Shown: positions 1 to 8,373, counted from the first letter of the stretch. The stretch: DNA of 40,515 nt from Streptomyces poriferorum (GCF_019399235.1 NZ_JAELVH010000029.1:1-40515), one strand, 5' to 3'. Program-made: numbers and translations. Notes: a model not told the origin generated them from the letters alone.

Positions 1-69
1 GGGTACGGGAAGCGCGCGGCCCCGGGGGCGTCGCCCCGCACTCGGTCGCGCCGCGCGCTTCCCGTACCC
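1..69. repeat. Perfect 20-bp inverted repeat at the window edge
   Basis: Bases 1-20 are the exact reverse complement of bases 50-69, and a second hairpin (GGGGCG-T-CGCCCC, 25-37) sits inside the loop. It could be an intrinsic terminator of a gene to the left. However, the arm starts exactly at base 1 and the other end of the window shows the same flush inverted repeat, so a fold-back artefact of contig ends is at least as likely. Confidence 0.6.
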
Positions 70-142
70 TCGTGGTCGGTCGTACGCTGCCTTCCGGCCA
101 TGTCGGACGCGCGACACGCGCCAGGGCCAAATGCGCGACCAA

Positions 143-190
143 ACCCAAGATCTAGTGGTTGGATTGCTGCAGTCACCCAGAAGTTGTGGT
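143..190 (+). promoter_or_regulatory. Candidate pair of NrdR boxes upstream of nrdR-nrdJ
   Basis: Two 16-bp elements, ACCCAAGATCTAGTGG (143-158) and ACCCAGAAGTTGTGGT (175-190), start 32 bp apart, close to three helical turns. NrdR boxes typically occur as such phased pairs upstream of ribonucleotide reductase genes. By my count the first matches 12 of 16 positions of the general consensus ACACWATATATWGTGT; the second is weaker. Binding by NrdR is inferred. Confidence 0.5.
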
Positions 191-299
191 CCCCGTCCAT
201 CGGGGGTGTGGTCATCGCCTATGCTTGAGACCGCTTCGAGGGCCCCTCACCGGGCCTGAAGAGGCTATTCAGTCGTGCTGTGAAGGAGGGTTGGGAGCC

Positions 300-812
300 A
301 TGCACTGCCCCTTCTGCAGGCACCCCGACAGCCGGGTCGTCGACAGTCGCACCACCGACGACGGGACCTCGATCCGCAGGCGTCGCCAGTGCCCCGACTG
401 CTCCCGCCGTTTCACGACGGTGGAGACGTGCTCGCTCATGGTGGTCAAGCGCAGCGGCGTCACCGAGCCCTTCAGTCGTACCAAGGTCATCTCCGGCGTG
501 CGCAAGGCGTGCCAGGGGCGGCCGGTCACCGAGGACGCCCTCGCCAAACTCGGCCAGCGGGTCGAGGAGGCGGTGCGTGCCACCGGCAGCGCCGAGCTGA
601 CCACTCACGACGTGGGTCTGGCCATCCTCGGCCCCCTGCAGGAACTCGACCTCGTCGCGTACCTGCGGTTCGCGTCCGTCTACCGGGCGTTCGACAGCCT
701 CGAAGACTTCGAGGCCGCCATCGTGGAACTCCGCGAGCGGCGGCCTCCCGTGCAAGGATGCGGGACCGGCGAGACCCTCGAGGTCCCCGTTCCCGCCGTC
801 GCCGCCGACTGA
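300..812 (+). CDS. nrdR: NrdR, transcriptional repressor of ribonucleotide reductase genes
   Basis: A 170-residue protein. The N-terminal zinc ribbon has Cys3, Cys6, Cys31 and Cys34 (MHCPFC, then QCPDC), with the arginine-rich stretch IRRRRQC inside the ribbon. The ATP-cone domain follows, from roughly residue 46 ([16 protein letters not shown]) to 135. The family binds ATP/dATP through the cone and represses nrd operons at paired NrdR boxes. The ATG at 300 is chosen because GGAGGG (285-290) lies 9 nt upstream and the zinc ribbon begins at residue 3; an in-frame extension to 159 would add unrelated residues. nrdJ follows on the same strand, so the gene is probably co-transcribed with its target and autoregulated. 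Length is normal for the family. Confidence 0.96.
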   Translation: MHCPFCRHPDSRVVDSRTTDDGTSIRRRRQCPDCSRRFTTVETCSLMVVKRSGVTEPFSRTKVISGVRKACQGRPVTEDALAKLGQRVEEAVRATGSAELTTHDVGLAILGPLQELDLVAYLRFASVYRAFDSLEDFEAAIVELRERRPPVQGCGTGETLEVPVPAVAAD

Positions 813-977
813 GCGGCACCCGCCGGCGCCGCTGATCCGAGGATCGGCTGCGGCCCGGCACCTGGACCTGTTCCGGACGACGCATGACGTGCGCGGCGTC
901 CGAAGCATCAGACACACACTGTGCCCGGGGAAGTTCTCGGCACTTCAGGGCGTTTTTGCCCACATATGGGAGGCGGC

Positions 978-3884
978 ATGACAGAGACGGCGAGCGGCCC
1001 GGCACGAGGTTCCCGCACCAAGGGAGCCAAGTCGACTGCGACCAAGCAGGGCCTGCGTATCGAGCGCATCCACACCACTCCCGGCGTGCATCCGTACGAC
1101 GAGGTGGCGTGGGAGCGCCGTGACGTCGTCATGACCAACTGGCGCGACGGCTCGATCAACTTCGAGCAGCGTGGCGTCGAGTTCCCCGACTTCTGGTCGG
1201 TGAACGCGGTCAACATCGTCACCAGCAAGTACTTCCGCGGGGCTGTCGGCACCCCCCAGCGCGAGACCGGTCTGCGACAGCTGATCGACCGGATCGTGAA
1301 GACGTACCGGAAGGCCGGCGAGGACTACAGCTACTTCGCCTCTCCCGCGGACGCCGAGATCTTCGAGCACGAGCTGGCGTACGCCCTCCTGCACCAGATC
1401 TTCAGCTTCAACTCGCCGGTCTGGTTCAACGTCGGCACACCCCAGCCGCAGCAGGTCTCCGCCTGCTTCATCCTGGCCGTCGACGACTCCATGGAGTCGA
1501 TCCTCGACTGGTACAAGGAAGAGGGGATGATCTTCAAGGGCGGCTCCGGTGCCGGCCTGAACCTCTCCCGTATCCGCTCCTCCAAGGAGCTCCTCTCCTC
1601 GGGCGGCAACGCCTCCGGGCCGGTCTCCTTCATGCGCGGCGCCGACGCGTCCGCCGGAACGATCAAGTCCGGTGGCGCCACCCGCCGCGCGGCCAAGATG
1701 GTCATTCTCGACGTCGACCACCCCGACATCGAGAACTTCATCGAGACCAAGGTGAAGGAGGAGGAGAAGATCCGCGCCCTGCGTGACGCGGGCTTCGACA
1801 TGGACCTGGGCGGCGACGACATCACGTCCGTCCAGTACCAGAACGCCAACAACTCGGTCCGCGTGAACGACGAGTTCATGAAGGCCGTCGAGTCCGGCGG
1901 GAAGTTCGGGCTGCGCGCCCGGATGACCGGCGACGTCATCGAAGAGGTCGAGGCCAAGTCCCTCTTCCGCAAGATGGCCGAGGCCGCCTGGGCCTGCGCC
2001 GACCCGGGCATCCAGTACGACGACACCATCAACGCCTGGCACACCTGCCCGGAGTCCGGCCGGATCAACGGCTCGAACCCGTGCAGCGAGTACATGCACC
2101 TGGACAACACCTCGTGCAACCTCGCCTCGCTGAACCTGATGAAGTTCCTCAAGGACGACGGCCTGGGCAACCAGTCCTTCGAGTCCGAGCGCTTCGCCAA
2201 GGTCGTCGAGCTGGTCATCACCGCGATGGACATCTCCATCTGCTTCGCGGACTTCCCCACCGAGAAGATCGGTGAGAACACCCGCGCCTTCCGCCAGCTG
2301 GGCATCGGCTACGCCAACCTCGGCGCGCTGCTGATGGCGACCGGCCACGCGTACGACAGCGACGGCGGCCGCGCGCTCGCCGGCGCCATCACCTCGCTGA
2401 TGACCGGCACCTCGTACAAGCGCTCCGCCGAGCTGGCCGCGGTCGTCGGTCCGTACGACGGTTACGCCCGTAACGCCGAGCCGCACCAGCGCGTCATGAA
2501 GCAGCACGCCGACGCCAACGCCGTGGCCGTGCACGCCGACGACCTGGACAACCCGATCTGGGCCGCCGCGACGGAGGCCTGGCAGGACGTCATCCGTCTC
2601 GGCGCGAAGAACGGTTTCCGTAACGCGCAGGCGTCCGTCATCGCCCCCACCGGCACCATCGGTCTCGCGATGTCCTGCGACACCACCGGTCTCGAGCCCG
2701 ACCTCGCCCTGGTCAAGTTCAAGAAGCTGGTCGGCGGCGGCTCGATGCAGATCGTCAACGGCACCGTCCCGCAGGCCCTGCGCCGCCTGGGTTACCAGGA
2801 GGAGCAGATCGAGGCGGTCGTCGCCCACATCGCCGAGAACGGCAACGTGATCGACGCCCCCGGCCTGAAGGCCGAGCACTACGAGGTCTTCGACTGCGCG
2901 ATGGGCGAGCGTTCCATCTCCGCGATGGGCCACGTGCGCATGATGGCGGCCATCCAGCCGTGGATCTCCGGCGCACTCTCCAAGACGGTGAACCTGCCGG
3001 AGACGGCCACCGTCGAGGACGTCGAAGAGGTCTACTTCGAGGCGTGGAAGCTGGGCGTCAAGGCGCTCGCGATCTACCGCGACAACTGCAAGGTCGGCCA
3101 GCCCCTCTCCGCGAAGACCAAGGAGAAGGAGAAGGAGGCGGTCACCGCCAAGGCCGAGGACACGATCCGTACCGCGGTCGAGAAGGTCGTCGAGTACCGC
3201 CCGGTCCGCAAGCGTCTGCCCAAGGGCCGGCCCGGCATCACCACCTCCTTCACGGTGGGTGGCGCCGAGGGTTACATGACCGCCAACTCCTACCCGGACG
3301 ACGGTCTCGGCGAGGTCTTCCTGAAGATGTCCAAGCAGGGTTCGACCCTCGCGGGCATGATGGACGCCTTCTCCATCGCCGTCTCGGTCGGTCTGCAGTA
3401 CGGCGTTCCGCTGGAGACGTACGTCTCGAAGTTCACCAACATGCGCTTCGAGCCGGCCGGCATGACGGACGACCCGGACGTGCGGATGGCGCAGTCGATC
3501 GTCGACTACATCTTCCGCCGCCTGGCGCTGGACTTCCTGCCCTTCGAGACCCGCTCCGCCCTCGGCATCCACTCCGCCGAGGAGCGTCAGCGCCACCTGG
3601 ACACCGGCTCCTACGAGCCGTCGTTCGAGGAGGAGCAGCTGGAGGCCGAGAACCTGGTCCGGTCAGCCCCGGCCGCCCGGCCGGAGCCGCTGAAGGCGGT
3701 AACCACCGTCGAGGAGGCCGGCACGCCGGCCCCGAAGACGGCGCACACCTCGGCGGAGCTCGTCGAGATGCAGCTCGGCATCAGCGCGGACGCCCCGCTC
3801 TGCTTCTCCTGCGGTACGAAGATGCAGCGCGCCGGTTCCTGCTACATCTGCGAGGGCTGCGGTTCGACCAGCGGCTGCAGCTGA
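978..3884 (+). CDS. nrdJ: Vitamin B12-dependent (class II) ribonucleoside-diphosphate reductase
   Basis: A 968-residue adenosylcobalamin-dependent reductase that makes deoxyribonucleotides without needing oxygen. The catalytic NxCxE motif is NPCSE at about residues 367-371 (thiyl-radical Cys369). The substrate-reducing pair is Cys163 (VSACF) and Cys380 (TSCNLAS). The loops GGSGAGLNLS and APTGTIG are also present. The C-terminus ends in a cysteine-rich tail (CFSCGTKM, CYICEGCG, SGCS) that would regenerate the active-site disulfide. The ATG at 978 is preceded by GGGAGG (968-973); an in-frame GTG at 921 has no ribosome-binding site. The 165 bp after nrdR show no clear promoter to me. A strong hairpin follows the stop. 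Confidence 0.97.
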   Translation: MTETASGPARGSRTKGAKSTATKQGLRIERIHTTPGVHPYDEVAWERRDVVMTNWRDGSINFEQRGVEFPDFWSVNAVNIVTSKYFRGAVGTPQRETGLRQLIDRIVKTYRKAGEDYSYFASPADAEIFEHELAYALLHQIFSFNSPVWFNVGTPQPQQVSACFILAVDDSMESILDWYKEEGMIFKGGSGAGLNLSRIRSSKELLSSGGNASGPVSFMRGADASAGTIKSGGATRRAAKMVILDVDHPDIENFIETKVKEEEKIRALRDAGFDMDLGGDDITSVQYQNANNSVRVNDEFMKAVESGGKFGLRARMTGDVIEEVEAKSLFRKMAEAAWACADPGIQYDDTINAWHTCPESGRINGSNPCSEYMHLDNTSCNLASLNLMKFLKDDGLGNQSFESERFAKVVELVITAMDISICFADFPTEKIGENTRAFRQLGIGYANLGALLMATGHAYDSDGGRALAGAITSLMTGTSYKRSAELAAVVGPYDGYARNAEPHQRVMKQHADANAVAVHADDLDNPIWAAATEAWQDVIRLGAKNGFRNAQASVIAPTGTIGLAMSCDTTGLEPDLALVKFKKLVGGGSMQIVNGTVPQALRRLGYQEEQIEAVVAHIAENGNVIDAPGLKAEHYEVFDCAMGERSISAMGHVRMMAAIQPWISGALSKTVNLPETATVEDVEEVYFEAWKLGVKALAIYRDNCKVGQPLSAKTKEKEKEAVTAKAEDTIRTAVEKVVEYRPVRKRLPKGRPGITTSFTVGGAEGYMTANSYPDDGLGEVFLKMSKQGSTLAGMMDAFSIAVSVGLQYGVPLETYVSKFTNMRFEPAGMTDDPDVRMAQSIVDYIFRRLALDFLPFETRSALGIHSAEERQRHLDTGSYEPSFEEEQLEAENLVRSAPAARPEPLKAVTTVEEAGTPAPKTAHTSAELVEMQLGISADAPLCFSCGTKMQRAGSCYICEGCGSTSGCS

Positions 3885-3922
3885 CCGAACCGGATGCCCC
3901 GGGAGGGGCTGCGGCACGTGCC

Positions 3923-3970
3923 GAAGGGGGCGGGCAGGACTCCGATCGTGGAGTTCCTGCCCGCCCCTTC
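3923..3970 (+). terminator. Hairpin terminator after nrdJ
   Basis: GAAGGGGGCGGGCAGG (3923-3938) pairs with CCTGCCCGCCCCTTC (3956-3970) with one bulged G, and the stem continues inward (GACTCC/GGAGTT). It lies 38 bp after the nrdJ stop, between convergent genes. No U-tract, as is usual in Streptomyces. Confidence 0.75.
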
Positions 3971-4021
3971 GCTGTGCCACGCCCTGAACCCCCAGGTCAG
4001 GGCCCCGGTCGAACCACCAGG

Positions 4022-4558
4022 TCAGGCGCCGGCCGGACGGCTTCCCATCGCCGCAGCGAACGAGTCGGCGTCCCCGTCGAATCCTCGTACCGTGTCATGG
4101 AACAGCCAGACCCCCGAGGAGTCCCGCACGAACTCGGCGACGACGGCCGCCGTCGCCGTGGGGACCGTCGAGAAGTCGTCCTCGGCGAGGCTGGTGTACC
4201 CCTCACGGATCTGCACGGCGGTGTTCTCTATCGCCCCGAACGTCTTCCGGCCGTCGCGCTGCTGGATGGCGACACCGATGACGACCCGCGAGTACGCCTC
4301 CGAGAGCCGGTCCAGTTCCAGCGTCATGACCTCGTCGTACCCCAGGCCCTGACCGGTCCTGCTGTCGCGGTTCAGCGTGATCGTGCCGTCGGGCGCGCGG
4401 CTGTCGAAGTGCACGAGGTACGCGGGGTCGCCGTACGGCTCCTCGGCCGGATAGGTCGCGGCGATGATGTCGAGGTCGTTGGCGGGCTCGCCGTGGGGAC
4501 TGGGATCCCACTTGACTCTGACCTCGACCTTCTCGATGTCCTTGTTGGGAGTACTCAT
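4022..4558 (-). CDS. TerD-family (tellurium-resistance/stress) protein
   Basis: A 178-residue cytosolic protein. It shows the TerD-family beta-sandwich features: VEVRVKWDPS near the N-terminus, DLDIIAATY, the calcium-binding-type loop SRTGQGLGYDE, and IGVAIQQRDGRKTFGAIENTAVQI. Family members bind calcium and are linked to tellurite and membrane stress, but the biochemical role is not settled. The ATG at 4558 is chosen because AAGGAG lies about 9 nt upstream; a GTG six codons earlier (4576) would bury that site inside the coding region. It stands alone, convergent with nrdJ and followed upstream by a same-strand DUF1152 gene 140 bp away. Streptomyces genomes carry many TerD paralogues, so no specific symbol is assigned. 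Confidence 0.88.
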   Translation of the reverse strand: MSTPNKDIEKVEVRVKWDPSPHGEPANDLDIIAATYPAEEPYGDPAYLVHFDSRAPDGTITLNRDSRTGQGLGYDEVMTLELDRLSEAYSRVVIGVAIQQRDGRKTFGAIENTAVQIREGYTSLAEDDFSTVPTATAAVVAEFVRDSSGVWLFHDTVRGFDGDADSFAAAMGSRPAGA

Positions 4559-4698
4559 CGGGCTTCGCTCCTTCACGCGGGGCCGTCGCTCGGGGCCGTA
4601 GCTCCGGTTCTATCACCCGATCATGTCCGTAACGGCCCCCGGAACCAACCGCCTTGGGGGCGAGGGGCGTAATCGGGCCACGGCGGGCGCACGGTGTC

Positions 4699-5664
4699 TC
4701 AATGCGGGATCTGCCGCGGTGGGCGTTGGAGCACCTCGTCCCGGAACGTCTCGATCGCGCTGCTGACCTGACGTATGAGGTGGGTGTGCTCGATACGGTC
4801 CAGATACAGGCAGTTGCGGGCGATCCCCTCCAGCTCGAAGGCGAAGTACAGCGACATCAGCGGATTGATGAACAGCTCGCTGTTGCCGGTGCGCGAGGTG
4901 AACCGGACGTCCCCGAACTCTCCCCGGACAGCCGCGGCGATGGATCCGTTGACGATGCTCGGATGATCGGGTGTGTGTTCCTGGGCATGGGCGACCGCGT
5001 CGACGAACAGCGCACCCTCGCGGGTCGTGCGGGGCACGGAGAACGCGCCCAGATACGCGCCGTCGCGGTCGAGCGCGGCGATGTTCTCCAGGACGAGACC
5101 GTGGCTCACACCGTGGTAGGCGTCGACGCCGAACCCGATGGAGACGACCAGGCGGTCCGGTCCTTCGATCGCGGCGAGCGCCGCGACGCTGGTCAGATCC
5201 TCCTCCGGAGTGCCCAGACCGGATTCGTCGCCCCGCATCAGGATGTCCGTACCGCCGTCGACGAGAACGACGGCGTCGATGTCGTACCGCTCGATCAGCG
5301 CGCGGTAGGCGTCGCGCAGCGGCTGGACGCCCGTACGGGACAGGGCGTGGACGCGGCCCGGGTAGCCGTGCAGGGCGAGCCACTGGGCGAGGGTCCGCTC
5401 CGGGAAGTACACCTGGTGGAGAGAGGTTTCGGGGGTGATGACGGCGAGGTCGGGGGCGAGCCAGGAGTCGAGGGGGAGCCCTTCGAGTGCGCTGAAGGAC
5501 AGATTGGCCAACTGCACCCGCTTGTTCCGGTGGATCAGGGAGAGCGCGAGGGGAAGCCCGGCGTAGATGTCGAAGCCGCCGCCCGCACCGGCGACGAGGA
5601 TCCGTTCCGCCGAATCGAGGCGGTCGAACAGTGGGTTGGTGTGCAGGGACGTCATGGCGATCAT
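4699..5664 (-). CDS. DUF1152 domain protein
   Basis: A 321-residue soluble protein with no signal peptide or membrane segment. Near the N-terminus is a glycine-rich nucleotide-binding-like loop (ILVAGAGGGFDIYAG). A second conserved acidic stretch is VVLVDGGTDILMRGDE, followed by a segment ending in SIGFGVDAYHGVSH. These features fit DUF1152, whose activity is unknown to me; the glycine loop suggests a Rossmann-type fold. ATGs at 5664 and 5655 are both possible and neither has a good ribosome-binding site; 5664 is used. It diverges from the DUF4937 gene across 81 bp. Confidence 0.8.
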   Translation of the reverse strand: MIAMTSLHTNPLFDRLDSAERILVAGAGGGFDIYAGLPLALSLIHRNKRVQLANLSFSALEGLPLDSWLAPDLAVITPETSLHQVYFPERTLAQWLALHGYPGRVHALSRTGVQPLRDAYRALIERYDIDAVVLVDGGTDILMRGDESGLGTPEEDLTSVAALAAIEGPDRLVVSIGFGVDAYHGVSHGLVLENIAALDRDGAYLGAFSVPRTTREGALFVDAVAHAQEHTPDHPSIVNGSIAAAVRGEFGDVRFTSRTGNSELFINPLMSLYFAFELEGIARNCLYLDRIEHTHLIRQVSSAIETFRDEVLQRPPRQIPH

Positions 5665-5708
5665 TGTGAGATCACCGGTGACCGGTTCTGATGTACTCCG
5701 TCGGAGCG

Positions 5709-5745
5709 TGACCCACGCCACGTCCATCACCCGTACGATGATGCG
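5709..5745 (+). promoter_or_regulatory. Predicted leaderless promoter of the DUF4937 gene
   Basis: TGACCC (5709-5714) and TACGAT (5734-5739) are 19 nt apart. Only 6 nt separate the -10 hexamer from the GTG start at 5746, so transcription should begin at or next to the start codon. No ribosome-binding site is present. Confidence 0.55.
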
Positions 5746-6351
5746 GTGCTGGTCAAGTGGATTCGCTGCAGTGTGGGAGACCGTCGCGGCTTTGAGCGGG
5801 GGCAGCGGAAGTGGGCGGGGCTGCTGGGTGAGCCGGGGTTCAGGGGGCAGGGCGGCGGCTGGAGCCGCAGCCGGCCGGAGGTGGCCCATGTCTTCGCGTT
5901 CTGGGAGAACAGGGTCTTCTACGACTCCTTCATGGCGCGCGGACACGACGCACTGGCCGCGGCGCAGGCCGGTACGTGCAACGACATCCAGGTCAAGCTG
6001 TTCGAGTACCGCTTCGACGTGAAGACCGGCTTCGAGCCCCACTTCGCGGACGCGGACGTGGTCAGGGTGGCGCACAGCAGGGTGCACGAGGACCGTGTCG
6101 AGCACTTCGCGCTGATGCAGCAGCGGGTGTGGAACCCGGCGATGGCCGGATCGCCCGGAATGCTGCGCGGCGTGTTCGGGGAGGCACCCGGGCACGAGTT
6201 CCTGGTCCTGTCGATGTGGCAGTCGAGCGCGGAGCGCGGCAAGTACCGGCCGGCGAGTGCCGAGCGGCTCTCGCAACGGGCACAGACCGAGGACGACGTG
6301 GTCTCGCTCGCCGGTGATGTCGTGCAGCTCGAAACGGCCTGGACCGTGTGA
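5746..6351 (+). CDS. DUF4937 (YdbC-like) family protein
   Basis: A 201-residue soluble protein starting MLVKWIRCSV. It matches the DUF4937/YdbC pattern: a first half with GWSR-type and FAFWENRVFYDSFM segments, and a second half repeating a similar ferredoxin-like fold (RVAHSRVHEDRVEHFALMQQRVW, then EFLVLSMWQS). Such dimeric alpha-beta barrel domains often bind small ligands, but no activity is established here. The GTG at 5746 is the only start upstream of the conserved core; it follows a -10 hexamer by 6 nt, which predicts a leaderless mRNA. It is followed 92 bp later by a histidine phosphatase with its own leaderless promoter. Confidence 0.75.
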   Translation: MLVKWIRCSVGDRRGFERGQRKWAGLLGEPGFRGQGGGWSRSRPEVAHVFAFWENRVFYDSFMARGHDALAAAQAGTCNDIQVKLFEYRFDVKTGFEPHFADADVVRVAHSRVHEDRVEHFALMQQRVWNPAMAGSPGMLRGVFGEAPGHEFLVLSMWQSSAERGKYRPASAERLSQRAQTEDDVVSLAGDVVQLETAWTV

Positions 6352-6406
6352 CGGGTCGGTACGGCCACGGGTTCGTGCGCGACATGCACCGTCGGGTTCC
6401 GGACAA

Positions 6407-6443
6407 TTGCTCGAACGGCCGTGACTCGATCTAGGGTCGGTAC
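6407..6443 (+). promoter_or_regulatory. Predicted leaderless promoter of the histidine phosphatase gene
   Basis: TAGGGT (6432-6437) ends 6 nt before the ATG at 6444, with TTGCTC (6407-6412) as a possible -35 element 19 nt upstream. There is no ribosome-binding site. Confidence 0.55.
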
Positions 6444-7103
6444 ATGGCAAGACCGCAACGCATTGTCCTCGTCAGGCACGGCGAGTCCGAGGGCAACGCC
6501 GACGACACCGTGTACGAGCGCGAGCCCGACCACGCGCTGAGGCTCACCCCGACGGGACTGCGGCAGTCCCGCGAGACCGGGGTGCGGTTGCGCGAGCTCT
6601 TCGACGGGGAGCGGGTCAGCGTGTACGTCTCTCCCTACCGCCGGACGCACGAGACGTTCGGATCCCTTGGGCTGGATCCGGAAACGGTCCGGGTGCGCGA
6701 GGAACCCCGGCTGCGCGAGCAGGACTGGGGGAACTGGCAGGAGCGGGACGATGTGCGCCTCCAGAAGGCGTACCGGGACGCATACGGACACTTCTTCTAC
6801 CGCTTCGCGCAGGGAGAGTCCGGCGCGGACGTGTACGACCGGGTGGGTGCCTTCCTGGAGAGCCTCTACCGGAGCTTCGAGGACCCCGACCACCCCCCGA
6901 ACGTCCTGCTGGTCACGCACGGACTGACCATGCGGCTGTTCTGCATGCGCTGGTTCCACTGGTCCGTGGCCGAATTCGAATCGCTGTCCAATCCGGACAA
7001 CGGGGAATCCCGGACGCTGGTACTCGGCAAGGACGGCCGCTACACGCTGGACAGGCCGTTCGAGCGCTGGCGCACCCCTGAGCCGTACGGCATCACCGGA
7101 TAG
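6444..7103 (+). CDS. Histidine phosphatase (phosphoglycerate mutase-like) family protein
   Basis: A 219-residue cytosolic enzyme of the histidine phosphatase branch 1 fold. The catalytic motif RHGES sits at residues 11-15 with nucleophile His12. Other active-site positions are the SPYRRTHET arginine, the acidic REQDWGNW segment, and LLVTHGLTMR with the second histidine. The family includes mutases and many phosphatases of unknown substrate; the sequence alone does not decide which, so a phosphoglycerate mutase name would be over-specific. The start is fixed by the short distance (12 codons) to the catalytic histidine and by the adjacent -10 hexamer. Its stop codon TAG (7101-7103) is also the first half of the -10 hexamer of the next gene. 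Confidence 0.9.
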   Translation: MARPQRIVLVRHGESEGNADDTVYEREPDHALRLTPTGLRQSRETGVRLRELFDGERVSVYVSPYRRTHETFGSLGLDPETVRVREEPRLREQDWGNWQERDDVRLQKAYRDAYGHFFYRFAQGESGADVYDRVGAFLESLYRSFEDPDHPPNVLLVTHGLTMRLFCMRWFHWSVAEFESLSNPDNGESRTLVLGKDGRYTLDRPFERWRTPEPYGITG

Positions 7104-7113
7104 AGTGGAAGCG
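7078..7113 (+). promoter_or_regulatory. Predicted leaderless promoter of the ADP-ribosylglycohydrolase gene, overlapping a stop codon
   Basis: TAGAGT (7101-7106) ends 7 nt before the ATG at 7114, and its first three bases are the TAG stop of the preceding gene. CTGAGC (7078-7083), 17 nt upstream, is a weak -35 candidate. Confidence 0.5.
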
Positions 7114-8010
7114 ATGACCGAATCCGCTTCCGACCCGCGCTTCGAACGCGCCCTTGCCAGCCTGCGTGGCCTCTCCGTGGGGGACGCCCTGGGCTCCCAG
7201 TTCTTCGTGCCCGCCAACTATCCACTCCTGAAGGACCGCGCCCTGCCCCCAGGGCCCTGGCAGTGGACCGATGACACGGAGATGGCCGCCTCGGTCCTGG
7301 CCGTGCTGCTGAAGCACGGCCGTATCGACCAGGACGCGCTCGCCCGCTCCTTCGCGGTGCATCACGACTTCGACCGGGGGTACGGCCCGGCCGTGAACCG
7401 CCTGCTCAGGCTTGTCCGGGAAGGCGGGGACTGGCGCGAACTGGCCTCCGCGCTCTTCCAGGGCCAGGGCTCGTGGGGCAACGGCTCGTCCATGCGCATC
7501 GCACCGCTCGGCGCCTGGTACGCGGACGACCCCGAGCAGGCCACGCACCAGGCCGAGATCTCCTCGTACACCACGCATCAGCACCGGGAAGCCGTGGTCG
7601 GCGCCATGGCGGTCGCGGCTGCCGCCTCGCTCGCGGCCTCGCCCAGCGGCCCGCCGACGCCCGCGGACCTCCTGGACGGCGTGATCGCGCTCGTGCCGCG
7701 CAGCGCGGTCGGCGCCGGGCTGCGCAGGGCCCGCGACATGCTGGACTACAAGGACGCGGGCACGGTCGCCGCGGTCCTCGGCAACGGGCGCCGCACGAGC
7801 GCGCACGACACGGTTCCCTTCGCTCTCTGGTCCGCGGCACGCAGTCTCGGCGATTTCGAGCAGGCGTTCTGGGTGACCGCCCAGGCCGGCGGAGACGTCG
7901 ACACGACGTGCGCGATCGTCGGCGGAGTAGTGGCGTCGGGCGCGGCGGGTGCCCCACCGGCCGAGTGGACGGCCCGGACGGAAGAGCTGCCCGACTGGAT
8001 GACGCGGTAG
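7114..8010 (+). CDS. ADP-ribosylglycohydrolase (DraG/ARH family)
   Basis: A 298-residue all-alpha hydrolase expected to remove ADP-ribose from proteins or small molecules. The binuclear-metal ligand motifs are present: GDALGSQ near residue 24, WTDDTEMA near residue 50, GNGSSMRIAP in the middle and GGDVDTTCAIVGG near the C-terminus. The substrate cannot be told from sequence. ATG 7114 is preferred over the in-frame GTG at 7105, because a TAGAGT hexamer spanning 7101-7106 would place the transcription start at the ATG and overlaps the GTG itself. The C-terminal codons (DWMTR and stop) lie inside the first copy of a 34-bp tandem repeat that continues for about 190 bp downstream. Confidence 0.9.
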   Translation: MTESASDPRFERALASLRGLSVGDALGSQFFVPANYPLLKDRALPPGPWQWTDDTEMAASVLAVLLKHGRIDQDALARSFAVHHDFDRGYGPAVNRLLRLVREGGDWRELASALFQGQGSWGNGSSMRIAPLGAWYADDPEQATHQAEISSYTTHQHREAVVGAMAVAAAASLAASPSGPPTPADLLDGVIALVPRSAVGAGLRRARDMLDYKDAGTVAAVLGNGRRTSAHDTVPFALWSAARSLGDFEQAFWVTAQAGGDVDTTCAIVGGVVASGAAGAPPAEWTARTEELPDWMTR

Positions 8011-8200
8011 GCCGCTTTCCGCGGCGGGGTGGTTGGTGCGGTGGGTCGCTTTGCGCGGCGGGCTGGATGACGCGGTAGGCCGCTTTCCGCGGCGGGGTGG
8101 CTGATGTGGTTGGGCCGCTTCCCGCGGCGGACTGGATGGTGGGGCGGGCCGCCTTCCGCACCCGACCGGATGGCGCGGACAGGTTGCCTTTCGCGCCCGA
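7995..8200 (+). repeat. Six-unit degenerate tandem repeat of about 34 bp
   Basis: Units begin at about 7995, 8030, 8063, 8098, 8132 and 8166. Units 1 and 3 share an exact 38-bp sequence (7995-8032 and 8063-8100); the others drift. Each unit has a GCCGCTTTCCGCGGCGG-type core. The first unit contains the last codons and stop of the ADP-ribosylglycohydrolase gene, so the array grew from that gene end. No protein is encoded consistently. The bases from 8200 to the next start (8374) show only a ribosome-binding site. Confidence 0.85.
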
Positions 8201-8373
8201 CTGTCACGGAACTGCCACAGCGTTGCCCCGTACGGCTGACGGCCGTCACGGGGGGTTACTCTTTCGGCCACGCCGCCCGCGGTGATCATCACGACGGGTG
8301 TGCACCGAATGAGACGCCGGGGGGCCGCGCTGCCCAGGGCTCGCGCGAGCGGATCCCGGTGGGGAGGGGGCCC

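Noticed and set aside
70..299. Cobalamin riboswitch upstream of nrdR-nrdJ
   Set aside because: No B12-box-like element or multi-stem architecture is visible; the region fits NrdR boxes and a short leader.
945..3596. Very long open frame on the minus strand opposite nrdJ, and a similar one at 8395-11988
   Set aside because: Both are by-products of high third-position GC in the true genes. Their translations are low-complexity (Arg, Gly, Val, Asp) with no recognisable domain and no ribosome-binding site.
7995..8200. CRISPR array
   Set aside because: The units are contiguous and degenerate with no unique spacers, and no cas genes are nearby; it is a plain tandem repeat.
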